DNA of 64,000 nucleotides from Bursaphelenchus xylophilus (lineage: Eukaryota > Nematoda > Chromadorea > Rhabditida > Aphelenchoididae): the NCBI GenBank assembly GCA_904066235.2, contig CAJFCV020000006.1, positions 6,944,001-7,008,000 on the forward strand, read 5' to 3'. The position numbers were made by a program, and so were the translations under genes. Numbering within the stretch: the first letter of the stretch is position 1; every line of letters begins with the position of its first letter. Below, one piece after another: positions 1-9,726 of this stretch. A model generated the notes under the pieces. That model was not told where the DNA came from. It saw only the letters and a list, made by a program, of their open reading frames with translations, and did not search any database.

Positions 1-3000
1 TACTATTACCTGTAAATTTTAAAGTCAGTAAAAGGATTTAATGCGTAATATCAATGAGAATAAGGGGCTTGCCTTTGCTCTGGCTTCTCTGGCCGCTTCG
101 GCTTCAGCTGCCATTGCCCGTTGTAACTGGACTGGCAGTCTGATATCCTTAACCTCCACTCTTTCCACCTTCACTCCCCAAGGTTCAGTGGCATCATCGA
201 GAGTTGCCTGGATCTGAAGAGAGATCGCTTCCCGATCCGATAACATCTCTGCTAACGTCTTCGTACCCAGTATATTTCTTAGCGTGGTTTGAGCCAGTAG
301 TTTCGTGGATCGGCTAGCGTCCTCGACATTTGTCACGGATATAGTGGCATTTGAGATACGGAAGTATACAACGGCGTCTACTGCTACTGTCACTGAGTCT
401 TTTGATAAAATCTAAACAGTCAGGGAGAATATCATTGCAGTTGGAAATGTGGCTTTTAAGAGCGGAGTTGGACGATTGGGGAAAAAGACGATTGGGGAAA
501 AGTACGATTGGGGAAACCGAAAAGTATTATTTTTCTTCGATGCAAATGTCGAAATTAGGATAATCGAGGGTGCTCATTTCGAAAATGACATTCTTTTTTT
601 TGATTCTTACTTTTTTTCTTAAGTAGTACTGTAAAGTGAAGTAGTAATTTTTGATTTTTTTTCATAAATACTCGATATAAGGGTTTTCGAGGGTGCTGAT
701 TTCGAATATCGGGTTTATTTTTCCTCTAGTACTACATAGTACTGTTCTGATACTATATAGTACGAAGTGAAAATATGGCTTTTGACGTTAATGGTGTTGT
801 TTTGATGCTTAGTACTCTTCAAAAACACGTTTTAAAGACTTGGTGCTATATAGTACTGTTCTGATACTATATAGTACGAAGTGAAAATATGGCTTTTGAC
901 GTTAATGGTGTTGTTTTGATGCTTAGTACTCTTCAAAAACACGTTTTAAAAACTTGGTGCTATATAGTACTGTCTGATACTATGTAGTACGAAGTAAAAA
1001 TAGGCGTACTAAGCACCAGAACAACACCACGAACGCCTAAAGGCCAACTTTACACCTCGTACTACATAGTATCAGGTAGTACTATATAGCACCAAGTCTT
1101 TAAAACGTGTTTTTGAAGAGTACTAAGCATCAAAACGACACCATTAACGTCAAAAGCCATATTTTGACCTCGTACTATATAGTATCAGAATAGTACTATA
1201 TAGTACTAGAGGAAAAATGAACATGATTTTCGAAACCAGCACCTTCGAAATCCCCTAAATCCAGTATTTTTCGAAAATTTTTAAAAAATTAGTACTTAAC
1301 AGTACTACTTAAGGAACACTAGTAATGTTCAGAAAAAATAAACCCGATATTCGAAATCAGCACCCTCGAAAACCCTTAAATCGAGTATTTATGAAAAAAA
1401 ATCAAAAATTACTACTTTACAGTACTACTTAAGAAAAAAGTAAGAATCAAAAAAAAAAGAATGTCATTTTCGAAATGAGCACCCTCGATTATCCTAATTT
1501 CGACATTTGCATCGAAGAAAAATAATACTTTTCGGTTTCCCCAATCGTACTTTTCCCCAATCGTCTTTTTCCCCAATCGTCCCTTTCCCCAATCGTCTTT
1601 TTCCCCAATCGTCCCAGTTCCTTTTAAAAGACGATTTTTGGCTCGCTGCGTCAGCCCGTAATGGACCCGGGACATAGGAAAAAATCGATTTTGAGTTTTT
1701 TGCATAAAAATGACCATTGACATGTGCTGAAGAAAAGCAAACAACAGTTTTTCTCAATTCTGCCCGGAAGGCATAAATTTGCTTAAATTTGTCTTTTTTG
1801 GAATTTTCGACCTGGTGACGTCATAGAAAGAGCAAATCACCCAAAATTTTGCTTAGATACGTTTTCGACCTTTGGGAATTCATTTCTTTGAAAATTAATT
1901 CTCTCAGATTACTGTAACATAGGCATATTGTAATCCGGTCGATAAAAATCGACCGTAACTCCTTCGTATCAAAAATCCCACAGGATTTTATTTCAGATTC
2001 GGAATCAGCATAAAATTCTGCATATTATACACATAATGTGAGGTCATAACTCCAGGGGAGATCGCGTAGTATATTGGATTTTGGCAAAAATTACGTTTGA
2101 AAGGTCGCGGGTTCGATCCCCGCTTGGTGCAAATATTGAAAACACGGCGGAAATCGCGTTTAATGAACACCTAAGGGTCATGTGAGATACACTAAGCATT
2201 TTAAACATTAATGCATGTCTAATTGCGATTAAAACTGATTTTATATAATTTTTGGAGACTGAATATGCAAGAAATGAAACTGCTTCAAACCGCTTGAAAT
2301 TGACAACACTTATTCTAGGGTCAATTCGAAGAAACTTTTCCGTTAACTTTTTTTGGTAGATCACCGTACCGTGGATTACTGTAACATTAAACCTGATTTG
2401 GTTTTTCGTATACCACATGGCGCATAGAAGTCGGATTGTCGTCATTGTGTTCAGGATGGTTAAGAAAGAGTTTTCTTGTGCACAAAAAAATTTTTATGGC
2501 TGTACCGTTTGGAACGGCCGAGTTATTTGACGCACTTTCACCAATTTATTATGACATCAAGACGCGTTGCAATTAAGGGCGAATTTTCTTTCATACATAG
2601 AAAGTGGATCCTTTCGCTGTCTAAAGCCACTAATTAAAATGATTTAATATTTTATGCAAGAATTTTTTAGAAAATTGCTGTTAATCAGGACACGTTTAAC
2701 GCTACAGTAATCCATGGTACGGTAATCTACCATAAAAAGTTAACGGAAAAGTTTCTTAGAATTGACCCTAGAATAAGTGTTGTCAATTTCAACCGGTTTG
2801 AAGCAGTTTGATTTTTTGCATATTCAGTCTCCAAAAATTATATAAAATCAGTTTTAATCGCAATTAGATATGCATTAATGTTTAAAATTGCTTAGTGTAT
2901 CTCACATGACCCTTAGGTGTTCATTAAACGCGATTTCCGCCGTGTTTTCAATATTTGCACCAAGCGGGGATCGAACCCGCGACCTTTCAAACGTAATTTT

Positions 3001-5571
3001 TGCCAAAATCCAATATACTACGCGATCTCCCCTGGAGTTATGACCTCACATTATGTGTATAATATGCAGAATTTTATGCTGATTCCGAATCTGAAATAAA
3101 ATCCTGTGGGATTTTTGATACGAAGGAGTTACGGTCGATTTTTATCGACCGGATTACAATATGCCTATGTTACAGTAATCTGAGAGAATTAATTTTCAAA
3201 GAAATGAATTCCCAAAGGTCGAAAACGTATCCAAGCAAAATTTTGGGTGATTTGCTCTTTCTATGACGTCACCAGGTCGAAAATTCCAAAAAAGACAAAT
3301 TTAAGCAAATTTATGCCTTCCGGGCAGAATTGAGAAAAACTGTTGTTCGCTTTTCTTTAGCACATGTCAATGGTCATTTTTATGCATAAAACTCAAAATC
3401 GATTTTTTCCTATGTCCACCGCTGACGCAGCGAGCCAAAAATCGTCTTTTAACCCTTTCCGGACGAGTCGGCACGTATATATTAAAATGAAAGAGGGTAC
3501 CCTACTGAGTAACGGCATAATAGTGGTTCAGCCCATCGAAGCGTTATTTGGGACTTATGACAAAAAATGTCCTTAAAAGTACCCCCACTTGACATATCAC
3601 TTTTAAAATTTTTGCGACAAGCTGTAAATCGGAAACTACCCCTAAATTAAAGTCGAGGAGTCCTAGTATTGTTACATCCAAGAACTGTCCAAATCGGAGC
3701 ACTATAGGATTTGTTATCGATTTTTGGAAATTGAATTTTTAATTTTGGTCAATTTTGGGCCTAAAATCAAGTATATCTTCCGCCGGTATCAACCATTTCG
3801 GTCCAAACGTGGTTTTTCCGAATCTATTGTGATCCTACCTTCTTACTAGAACATTTCCACAAAAAACCTATGAGGCATATTTCTGTAAAACGCGGAAATG
3901 TTGAAAGTGTAAAGGTTTGATCGTATAAAATGTCGCCGCGAGCCGCGAAGGGACGGGCGCAGCTCGAAACGAGAAAATAATAATTTTTTCTTCAAGAAAT
4001 ATTATTTTGGTGTCGAAAAGCTGATTTCAACACGAAATACAGGCAGAAATAGCACGCAAACATTACCTAAATGCCATTTTTATATTTTTACTCTGTTTTC
4101 AGGCAATTTCAATCGAGTTTAATTTGGTTTCACGCTAAAATCAAACTTCTGGAAAAATTTTAAAATATTTTCTCGTTTCGAGCTGCGCCCGTCCCTCCGC
4201 GGCTCGCGGCGACATTTTATACGATCAAACCTTTACACTTTCAACATTTCCGCGTTTTACAGAAATATGCCTCATAGGTTTTTTGTGGAAATGTTCTAGT
4301 AAGAAGGTAGGATCACAATAGATTCGGAAAAACCACGTTTGGACCGAAATGGTTGATTCCGGCGGAAGATATACTTGATTTTAGGTCCAAAATTGACCAA
4401 AATTAAAAATTCAATTTCCAAAAATCGATAACAAATCCTATGGTGCTCCGATTTGGACAGTTCTTGGATGTAACAATACTAAGACTCCTCGACTTTAATT
4501 TATGAGTAGTTTCCGTTTTACAGCTTGTCGCAAAAATTTTAAAAGTGATATGTCAAGTAGGGGTACTTTTTAGGACATTTTTTGTCATAAGTCCCAAATA
4601 ACGCTTCGATGGGCTGAACCACTATTATGCCGTTACTCAGTAGGGTACCCTCTTTCATTTTAATATATACGTGCCGACTCGTCCGGAAAGGGTTAAGAGG
4701 CACTTACTTCTTGAGGCGGAACTTCGAACGATAGAACCCTTAGATCAACCTTGCGATATGTGTCAATACATGGAACAATAAAGAAAATGCCTGAAAAAGT
4801 TATTTTATTATTTGTCACTGATATGAAAGATTTTTTTAAATCTACCTGGTCCTTTAGCGCCTCCGGGCATTAATCGACCAAGCCGAAAAATGACTGCCCT
4901 CTCGTATTCCTGGACCACTTTTATACACATACATAACGAAATAGGCATGGTAAAAAATATCAAAATATAGGATAGCCCAGTCAAAATCCATCCACATATT
5001 CCAAACTCGTTCTGGATGTTCGCTGCAAAAAATACTTATCAGTAATTTGAAAAAAATGAAATCGCAGCCTGCAGGATTCGAACCTGCGCGGGCAGAGCCC
5101 ATCAGATTTCGAGTCTGACTCCTTAACCACTCGGACAAAGCTGCACAGGGCGCGTTTGCTTTTAGGAGGCCTTCTCTCCTTTCGGCTCAAATAATAGCAA
5201 ATAAATACCGTTTTCCGTTTTATTCTCTGTTTTCACTTCGGATTTCTCATCAATCTTTCCCGTCTTGCCTGGGGAAATTAGAAAATCAGGTTGCACAACA
5301 CGTCCAGAGCCGCTAGATTCCCCCATTCGCTAAATAAGACCGTCAAAATATGATCTGTTACACTCACAACCTCAGGAAAGTGAGCGAGAGTCTTCATGGC
5401 CATCCTCTCGACCTCATCGCTCGAATCAGAAAGCCCATCATCATCTTTGGAGCTCAAGGAAGGCAATGTCATTATTCCCTCATCCTCAACTAATTTGGTC
5501 TCAACTTGGGGAAAGGACGGATCCTCTGCGGTCTGAGAGATCAACGAGACAACCGAATGCCGAGCACTCAT
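1..5571 (-). CDS. mec-2: MEC-2-like stomatin/prohibitin-domain protein (3' end outside window)
   Basis: Integral membrane-hairpin stomatin; in worms MEC-2 is the partner of DEG/ENaC mechanosensory channels. Exons read from splice sites on the minus strand: 5571 to about 5363, 5268-5209, 5022-4846, 4790-4708, 411-73 and 9-1 (continues beyond the window). The N-terminal exon ([10 protein letters not shown]..., [16 protein letters not shown]) resembles the soluble N-terminus of C. elegans MEC-2 from memory. Next come a lysine/glutamate-rich linker, the hydrophobic hairpin ([19 protein letters not shown]), [16 protein letters not shown], and the SPFH domain with [14 protein letters not shown] and LLAQTTLRN. 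The intron 412-4707 is filled by three palindromic elements. The intron 10-72 has a GC donor (AAAG|GCAAGC). A tRNA gene lies in the intron 5023-5208. The exact 3' end of the first exon is uncertain. It could instead be orthologous to another stomatin paralogue such as sto-4. Confidence 0.82.
471..1614. repeat. Foldback element with tandem-repeat termini
   Basis: An inverted repeat of about 1.14 kb with its centre near 1015-1040. The left arm begins with three and the right arm ends with five tandem copies of a unit like ACGATTGGGGAAA, mirrored. The arms share CGAGGGTGCTGATTTCGAA, the GTACT/AGTAC-rich blocks and the poly-A/T tracts. The left arm also holds two direct copies of an approximately 113-bp unit (about 737-849 and 850-968). 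There is no open frame of any length. Terminal arrays of short direct repeats resemble foldback (FB-type) elements. It sits wholly inside the large mec-2 intron. Confidence 0.85.
2054..2131 (+). repeat. tRNA-like sequence (degenerate), left palindrome arm
   Basis: A 78-nt block has a perfect T-arm (GCGGG TTCGATC CCCGC), a B-box (GGTTCGATCC) and an A-box-like stretch (GCGTAGTATATTGG). A weak anticodon-type stem (CAAA...TTTG) closes a 7-nt loop. The supposed acceptor strands (AGGGGAG and TTGGTGC) do not pair, so a functional tRNA is unlikely. It looks like a tRNA-derived Pol III module of the surrounding repeat. Confidence 0.65.
2956..3033 (-). repeat. tRNA-like sequence (degenerate), right palindrome arm
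   Basis: This is the mirror copy of the tRNA-like block at 2054-2131, on the opposite strand, with the same T-arm, B-box and A-box-like sequence. The two copies converge on the spacer of the palindrome, so transcripts from both internal promoters would run towards each other. The acceptor strands again fail to pair. Confidence 0.65.
3449..4696. mobile_element. piggyBac-like palindromic MITE (TTAA target sites)
   Basis: The element is bounded by TTAA at 3449-3452 and 4693-4696. Its terminal inverted repeats begin CCCTTTCCGGACGAGTCGGC and extend about 500 bp inward. The arms end in CGAGCCGCG/CGCGGCTCG-rich sequence near 3935-3970 and 4190-4220, around an approximately 180-bp centre. No transposase frame is present. 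TTAA duplication and CCCTTT ends fit the piggyBac superfamily. Its right border lies only 11 bp inside the 5' splice site (4707) of the mec-2 exon 4708-4790. Confidence 0.8.
5063..5144 (-). tRNA. tRNA-Ser (anticodon CGA)
   Basis: An 82-nt class II tRNA. The acceptor stem GCAGCTT pairs with AGGCTGC (one G-T wobble), followed by discriminator G. The D-arm carries GAGTGGTTAAGG. The anticodon loop has CGA within GACTCGAAATC, and there is a long serine-type variable arm (GGGCTCTGCCC). The T-arm is GCAGGTTCGAATCCTGC. There is no intron and no encoded CCA. It lies in sense orientation inside the 186-bp intron between the second and third exons of the mec-2-like gene, so it has its own Pol III promoter within a Pol II transcript. 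Confidence 0.93.
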
Positions 5572-5820
5572 CTAGACTAAACTAAGCGATTAACTGATGG
5601 AATGCATGACTAAACTTGTCTTTGCAAGAATCAGGTATTCAAATATGCATGTCTTTTTAAGGAAGTCATCTATTTTTTGAATTTATGGACACGAAACTCA
5701 AGGAGCATGCGGATCATTCCCGCAAAAAATTTCATTGCCCGAGGAGTTAGAATGTTCTTGGCTTATTAAACGAAACATACGGAGCGACACAGCTTAAGAC
5801 ACAGGGGGCAAAAATCTCAC

Positions 5821-6313
5821 CTGCCATCAAGTCAATTCTGGCGGATCTAGTGTGTTTGGGTATGATGGGGACCTGGCGACGTCTCTGCGCGGCTAGCGCT
5901 TCCAACTCACTCATACATGACCTCATCGACCTCTTCCTCGACATCATCGGTGTGTGGCTGTCGAGGCTGACGAAGGTGGATTTGCGTCGATTCATGACTC
6001 CCAGGTTCATACTGGAATCCAAGAGTGAGAGAGACCCTTGTTTCTCGTCGAAGGTCGAGAACGGGACAGATTGTTGAATACTTGAGGAGGGGGGACGGAT
6101 GCTTGACGTTGAGGTGCCCGGAGAGACGAGGGCCGCCTGTTCCTCCATCCAGCATCCATGTTCGGCCGAATGCGCACCTGGATGACTTGTTTCGGTGGGA
6201 GAGTCGGGTCGTGTAGCTGTTAAGCCGTCCGGGGTCGAGAGTAGAATTAGGTCGGGTATTTGCGGTTCCATGTTGGTGATGACGGCGTTCACATATTGCA
6301 ACGAATCGCTTAT
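5821..6313 (-). CDS. Unassigned coding exon, serine-rich
   Basis: A 164-codon open frame bounded by a plausible acceptor (CCCCAG at about 6316-6314) and a donor (GCAG|GTGAGA at 5820). It reads ISDSLQYVNAVITNMEPQIP... and later RRKSTFVSLDSHTP and RRRQVPIIPKHTRSARIDLM. Basic Ser-rich stretches suggest a disordered, phosphorylated protein. It lies upstream of the mec-2 N-terminal exon on the same strand and could be an alternative 5' exon of that gene. However, the phase-1 donor does not join in frame to the exon beginning at 5571, so a further exon or a separate gene is needed. A second minus-strand frame is also open across 5907-6377. I do not recognise it. Confidence 0.4.
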
Positions 6314-6923
6314 CTGGGGACTCGTGGAGAGAGGTAATTAGACGCAACGAAAGCCAGGACTTCTTGACTCCGTCCACCGCGAGGAGAATGAATTTAAATT
6401 AAAACAAGACTCGCTCGACCAGAAGTTCTTAACTCCTTCTCAAGTATTATTCTTGGCAATACGTGTGTATTGTCCGGGTAATAGAATGCACAACAAATTA
6501 GAAGGCGGAATATAAGTTAGAAAAGAATTGGCCAATTCTTTTCAAAAGCTTTGCCACAAATTTATTCCCTTTCTTGCGCCTATGTATTAGAACGCTGTTG
6601 GAGGGCCAACACTTTTCTCCACACAATCAAACAAACTAAAGATTCCAGAGGTTTGAGTCTGATCCACCTGTCTCTTTGTTTCCTGAAACGCTCAAAAAAA
6701 ATCGGCTAATGGCAGGCGTTATTAACGGGTAATTGGTCATATCGGAAGACCAATAGTTCTTGTTCGAGGCCATGAATCAGAAACGTACGATAACAGAGAA
6801 AAATGTCCGACGCTTTCTCCTTGCGGGAACATCAGGGGCGATGTTAAATAATCAAAAAAATCTAACAAATGGGCAATTCGAAGGCACTACGACACGCCGT
6901 TACTTATTTTCCCGACAGACTGA
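6314..6923. other. Intergenic, no gene seen
   Basis: AT-rich sequence without a convincing exon. It probably holds the 5' flank of the preceding minus-strand exon. Short open frames here have no splice or composition support. Confidence 0.5.
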
Positions 6924-7086
6924 TAGTCACGTCATAAAGTCCCGGCATTTTTGCACCGTGCATTTTTCTTTTCTTACGCGCCCGTCGCGGCAATTCCCGT
7001 TTTTTGCACTAGCGACATGCACTTTCGCACGAGCTTGCTCCAATTTTCTCGCGCGACAAATGTGTCAGGACTTTATGGCGCAACTA
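6924..7086 (-). mobile_element. MITE copy (GCGCCATAAAGTCCTGACA family)
   Basis: On the minus strand this block reads GCGCCATAAAGTCCTGACA, then ATTTGTCGCG, CGCGAGAAAATTGGA and GTGCATG, and ends in an inverted GGGACTTTATGACGTGACTA. A second copy lies on the plus strand at 50101-50230 inside an intron of the coiled-coil gene, and the two align along most of their length. The ends are imperfect inverted repeats. It is non-coding. Confidence 0.7.
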
Positions 7087-7293
7087 GTACTTACTACCTT
7101 ACTTAAGCAAAATAGTAACGATCAAAAAAATTAATGTCATTTTCGAAATCAATGCCATCGAGTACCCTAATTTAGACAGTTACGAAGAAAAATAATATTT
7201 TTTTCAGTTTCCGCGCTTGTCTTTTTTTCAAGTCGTCGCTCTCCGGAAATGCATAGTGCGGAAATTGTCCAAACTTTTGAGCGCGGGTAGTAC

Positions 7294-7485
7294 TAGTCCG
7301 TCCGTAAAGTCGCTGGAATGTTTTCGGCGACGCGCACTGTGCAAGAAAACTCAGGGTGCGAGCGACGTCCCAAAAAAGCTCATTGCACTGTGCAAAAAGC
7401 CAAAAATTGCACAGTGCAAAGTGAACTTTCGGTTTCGCGGGGTGCATGTCGCCGAAAACATTCCAGCGACTTTACGGACGGACTA
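7294..7485. mobile_element. MITE with TAGTCCGTCC termini, copy 1
   Basis: Inverted termini TAGTCCGTCCGTAAAGTCGC at the left and its complement at the right span a 192-bp element. The interior holds a GCACTGTGCAA-type inverted motif repeated several times. The termini start and end with TA, which fits a Tc1/mariner-type TA target. A second copy lies at 24045-24206. The upstream 7130-7250 stretch is a diverged relic of the foldback terminus seen at 1460-1570. Confidence 0.8.
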
Positions 7486-7581
7486 ATATCAGCACTTGAT
7501 TTATGCCACAAGAAATTGTTTTTGTACCTCCCAAAAATTTCAAAAGTTCTATTGTCCCAGAATTCGTTGTTTGATATCCGG

Positions 7582-8317
7582 TTAAGTAAAAACACGCAAT
7601 CCTAATCCACACATAATCCACAGTGTTATGAGTGCAAATGAGGTTACAATCGCTTTCCCCACGCCCATTAGCACCTCCGACCGAATCCAGACGAGATAAA
7701 TAACACTCCAACCCAACCCCATAGCCTCACCCCATCCCACAATCAGCTATAAAAAGAATCGTGTAAAACAAACCTTCGTCATACTCCTGATACACATTGT
7801 AATATTTGGTGGGATAATGGCGAAACTTTTCGACGCGAATGGCAGGCTCCTGAATGTGCATGTGGAGTTGCGCGGCCGAAGCCGAGGGATCCGCAAACGC
7901 CTCGGGCTGATCCCGGCCCTCCTCTCCGATTTCAGTCCCCGGATCAGATTGCGGTTTCAGAGCATATGTGCTCGTACAAATCGTTTCAAACTCCGACTTT
8001 AATGTCCTTTCTGTGGCCAGAAGAGCTTTCCAAATCGAATATCCCAGACGTTTTTCGGGGCATGCCCTCAGGTCCCCACAATTTCTTGATTTCCGGTATG
8101 TAAATCGGGAACAAATAAGGTTCGCAGAACGCTAACGTAACCCACGCAAACTCATTTAATAGATACTTTTGAAGTACATACATATTATATCACTTAAAGA
8201 CTTACCGCCAAACACTTCTATTCCGTTTTTGATGGTATAAGATCGGGCTGTGTATTTATTGAGATCTCCCCCTTTGAACTCGCTAAACTTGCTGTCAGCC
8301 GTCCGCTTTTTGGTCAT
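7582..8317 (-). CDS. Unidentified multi-exon locus, membrane-type C-terminus
   Basis: The first exon starts at ATG 8317 (MTKKRTADSKFSEFKGG...) just after a TTTTTAG acceptor and ends at a GTAAGT donor near 8204. The middle block (about 7768-8150) is open in more than one frame. One frame gives LGYSIWKALLATERTLKSEF and an Ala/Glu-rich segment ending NVYQEYDEG at a GT donor. Another gives GHAPKNVWDIRFGKLFWPQK then stop. The last exon (stop at 7582) encodes two hydrophobic segments (LGWSVIYLVWIR and TSFALITLWIMCGLGL). I cannot decide which frame is used or whether this is one gene or two. Confidence 0.35.
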
Positions 8318-8464
8318 GAAAACCTAAAAACAGAGAGTCAGCAAAAAACTCAACGATTTCTTAACAAATTACACATAATTCCAACAGTTGAAGTCAGAAG
8401 ATAAGTAACTGTTTACATTACAAACAACAGAAAGGAACATGACAAAAATAAAGCCGACGGTTTC

Positions 8465-9641
8465 CTACAAAAAGAGGCAGCCTACAGGTTCAAACCCATA
8501 TTGTTCTTGAAACATTCTAATCCTGAAGCTCTCATGGGCCATCTTGAACTTGCTCTTGGGTTTCTCGAAAGGACCAGAAGAGGTACCAGCCTCACGAAGA
8601 GATCCCCTGGATGCCTTAGGAGTCAATGGTCCTGCAGGAGTACCTGATGTCGGACTAGCACATGGACCCACAGGAGTCCCGGCACCTGCGGGCACAGGAC
8701 TCATGGTATGGAGATTGGTGTCGTCCATCAACGGCGCAGTGTATTTCTTTTGCTTATGGCTCCCCGTGCTTGCTGTCCTGTTTATCCTTGGCTTGAAAAT
8801 GGAATCAGAGTCAAAGCCGAGCTTGGTGGGAGTGTGGGGAGGGGTCCCTTTCTTCTTCTTACTTAAATGGGGCATGTTATTGTAAAAGAAATTATACAAT
8901 GGCTGGAAAGGCTTCTGAAGGATGCAATGGAAGATTAAATAACGGAGTATGTAAAGATCCGGTCATTGTCCCAGGCTATTGCACGCGAAAAGCTGCCCAA
9001 GTTAATCCTTTTTCTGGCTAATTCTTATACAGAAAATCAAAGACGGTATCCGAAATTCTCGTCTTTATCAGGACTTAAATGGGATGGCACATAATGGACC
9101 ATAACCATGCTTACTAGAGTTTCGAACCCTCGTTACATTATCCTGCGGCAAACACCCACCTTCCCCCACTGAGGACCTTGCTCAAGTCCAACGTCGGTGG
9201 TGGCTCCTTCGAACTGCCAGCGGCTGGTGAGGTCGGATCTGATTTGGGAGTGTGATGAAACTGGAATTTGCGCAGCTTCTTGTCCTTGTCCTTCATGACG
9301 GCAGAGTAAATTGAGAGACCGACAGTTACGAGACGAGGCCGCTTTCAATTGTATCACCACCACGAGCCGAAGCCAAACTCGGCATCGGATTTGGGATTAA
9401 GGCCAGGATTATGGGAGAAAAGGTGGCCAAGGAAAGAGGAAAGCTTGCCCATTACACATTGACACCGAAATTACATCTACAGTCCCAACTTAACACTTGA
9501 CATGACACCAGAAATTTGAATAAATCTGATAAAACTTACTGGTTCTGAAATGGGAGCATGTTGTTCTTGAAGCATACGAAGTCTGAAGCTAGCATGGGCA
9601 GCTCTGAAACGGCCAGGCTTCAGATTTGGCGCTGAACTCAT
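8465..9641 (-). CDS. Low-complexity protein with a repeated AHxSFRxRMxQEQ motif
   Basis: Three exons are likely. The first runs 9641-9540 and begins MSSAPNLKPGRF, ending at a good GTAAGT donor. The second runs about 9330-9180 and carries MKDKDKKLRKFQFHHTPKS. The third runs about 8918-8465, begins KPFQPLYNFF after CTTCAG, and ends GFEPVGCLFL before stop. The first and third exons carry variants of one motif: AAHASFRLRMLQEQ and MAHESFRIRMFQEQ. The rest is Pro/Ser/Lys-rich and probably disordered. I do not recognise the family. The junction into the middle exon is weakly supported, so the two end exons might belong to alternative transcripts. Confidence 0.5.
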
Positions 9642-9726
9642 CTTCTTCACCTTAAAGGATAAATAAAGTCGGCTACAAGGTCCGATCAGCGTATAAGAAT
9701 CGAGCCAATGAGGACACTACTCTCTC

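Larger units (their letters stand above)
1624..3452. repeat. Long palindromic element with tRNA-like arms, flanked by TTAA
   Basis: Inverted repeat whose arms (about 1628-2395 and 2697-3448) are nearly identical and separated by about 300 bp of unique spacer. The ends read TTAA|AAGACGATTTTTGGCTCG and its complement before TTAA at 3449-3452. Each arm contains one 78-nt tRNA-like sequence. Short open frames such as the one at 2917-3099 are exact mirror copies of 1988-2170, so they reflect the palindrome and not genes. The TTAA borders suggest a piggyBac-type target duplication, shared on the right with the next element. Confidence 0.8.

Noticed and set aside
1520..1615. Regular repeats every 14-17 bp, at first sight like a small array
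   Set aside because: The units are adjacent variants of ACGATTGGGGAAA with no spacers, and they are mirrored at 471-520. This is the end of a foldback element and not a CRISPR array, and the genome is eukaryotic.
2044..2445. 133-codon open frame and its mirror partner at 2917-3099
   Set aside because: Both fall inside the palindrome arms over the tRNA-like block. The same peptide appears twice because of the inverted repeat.
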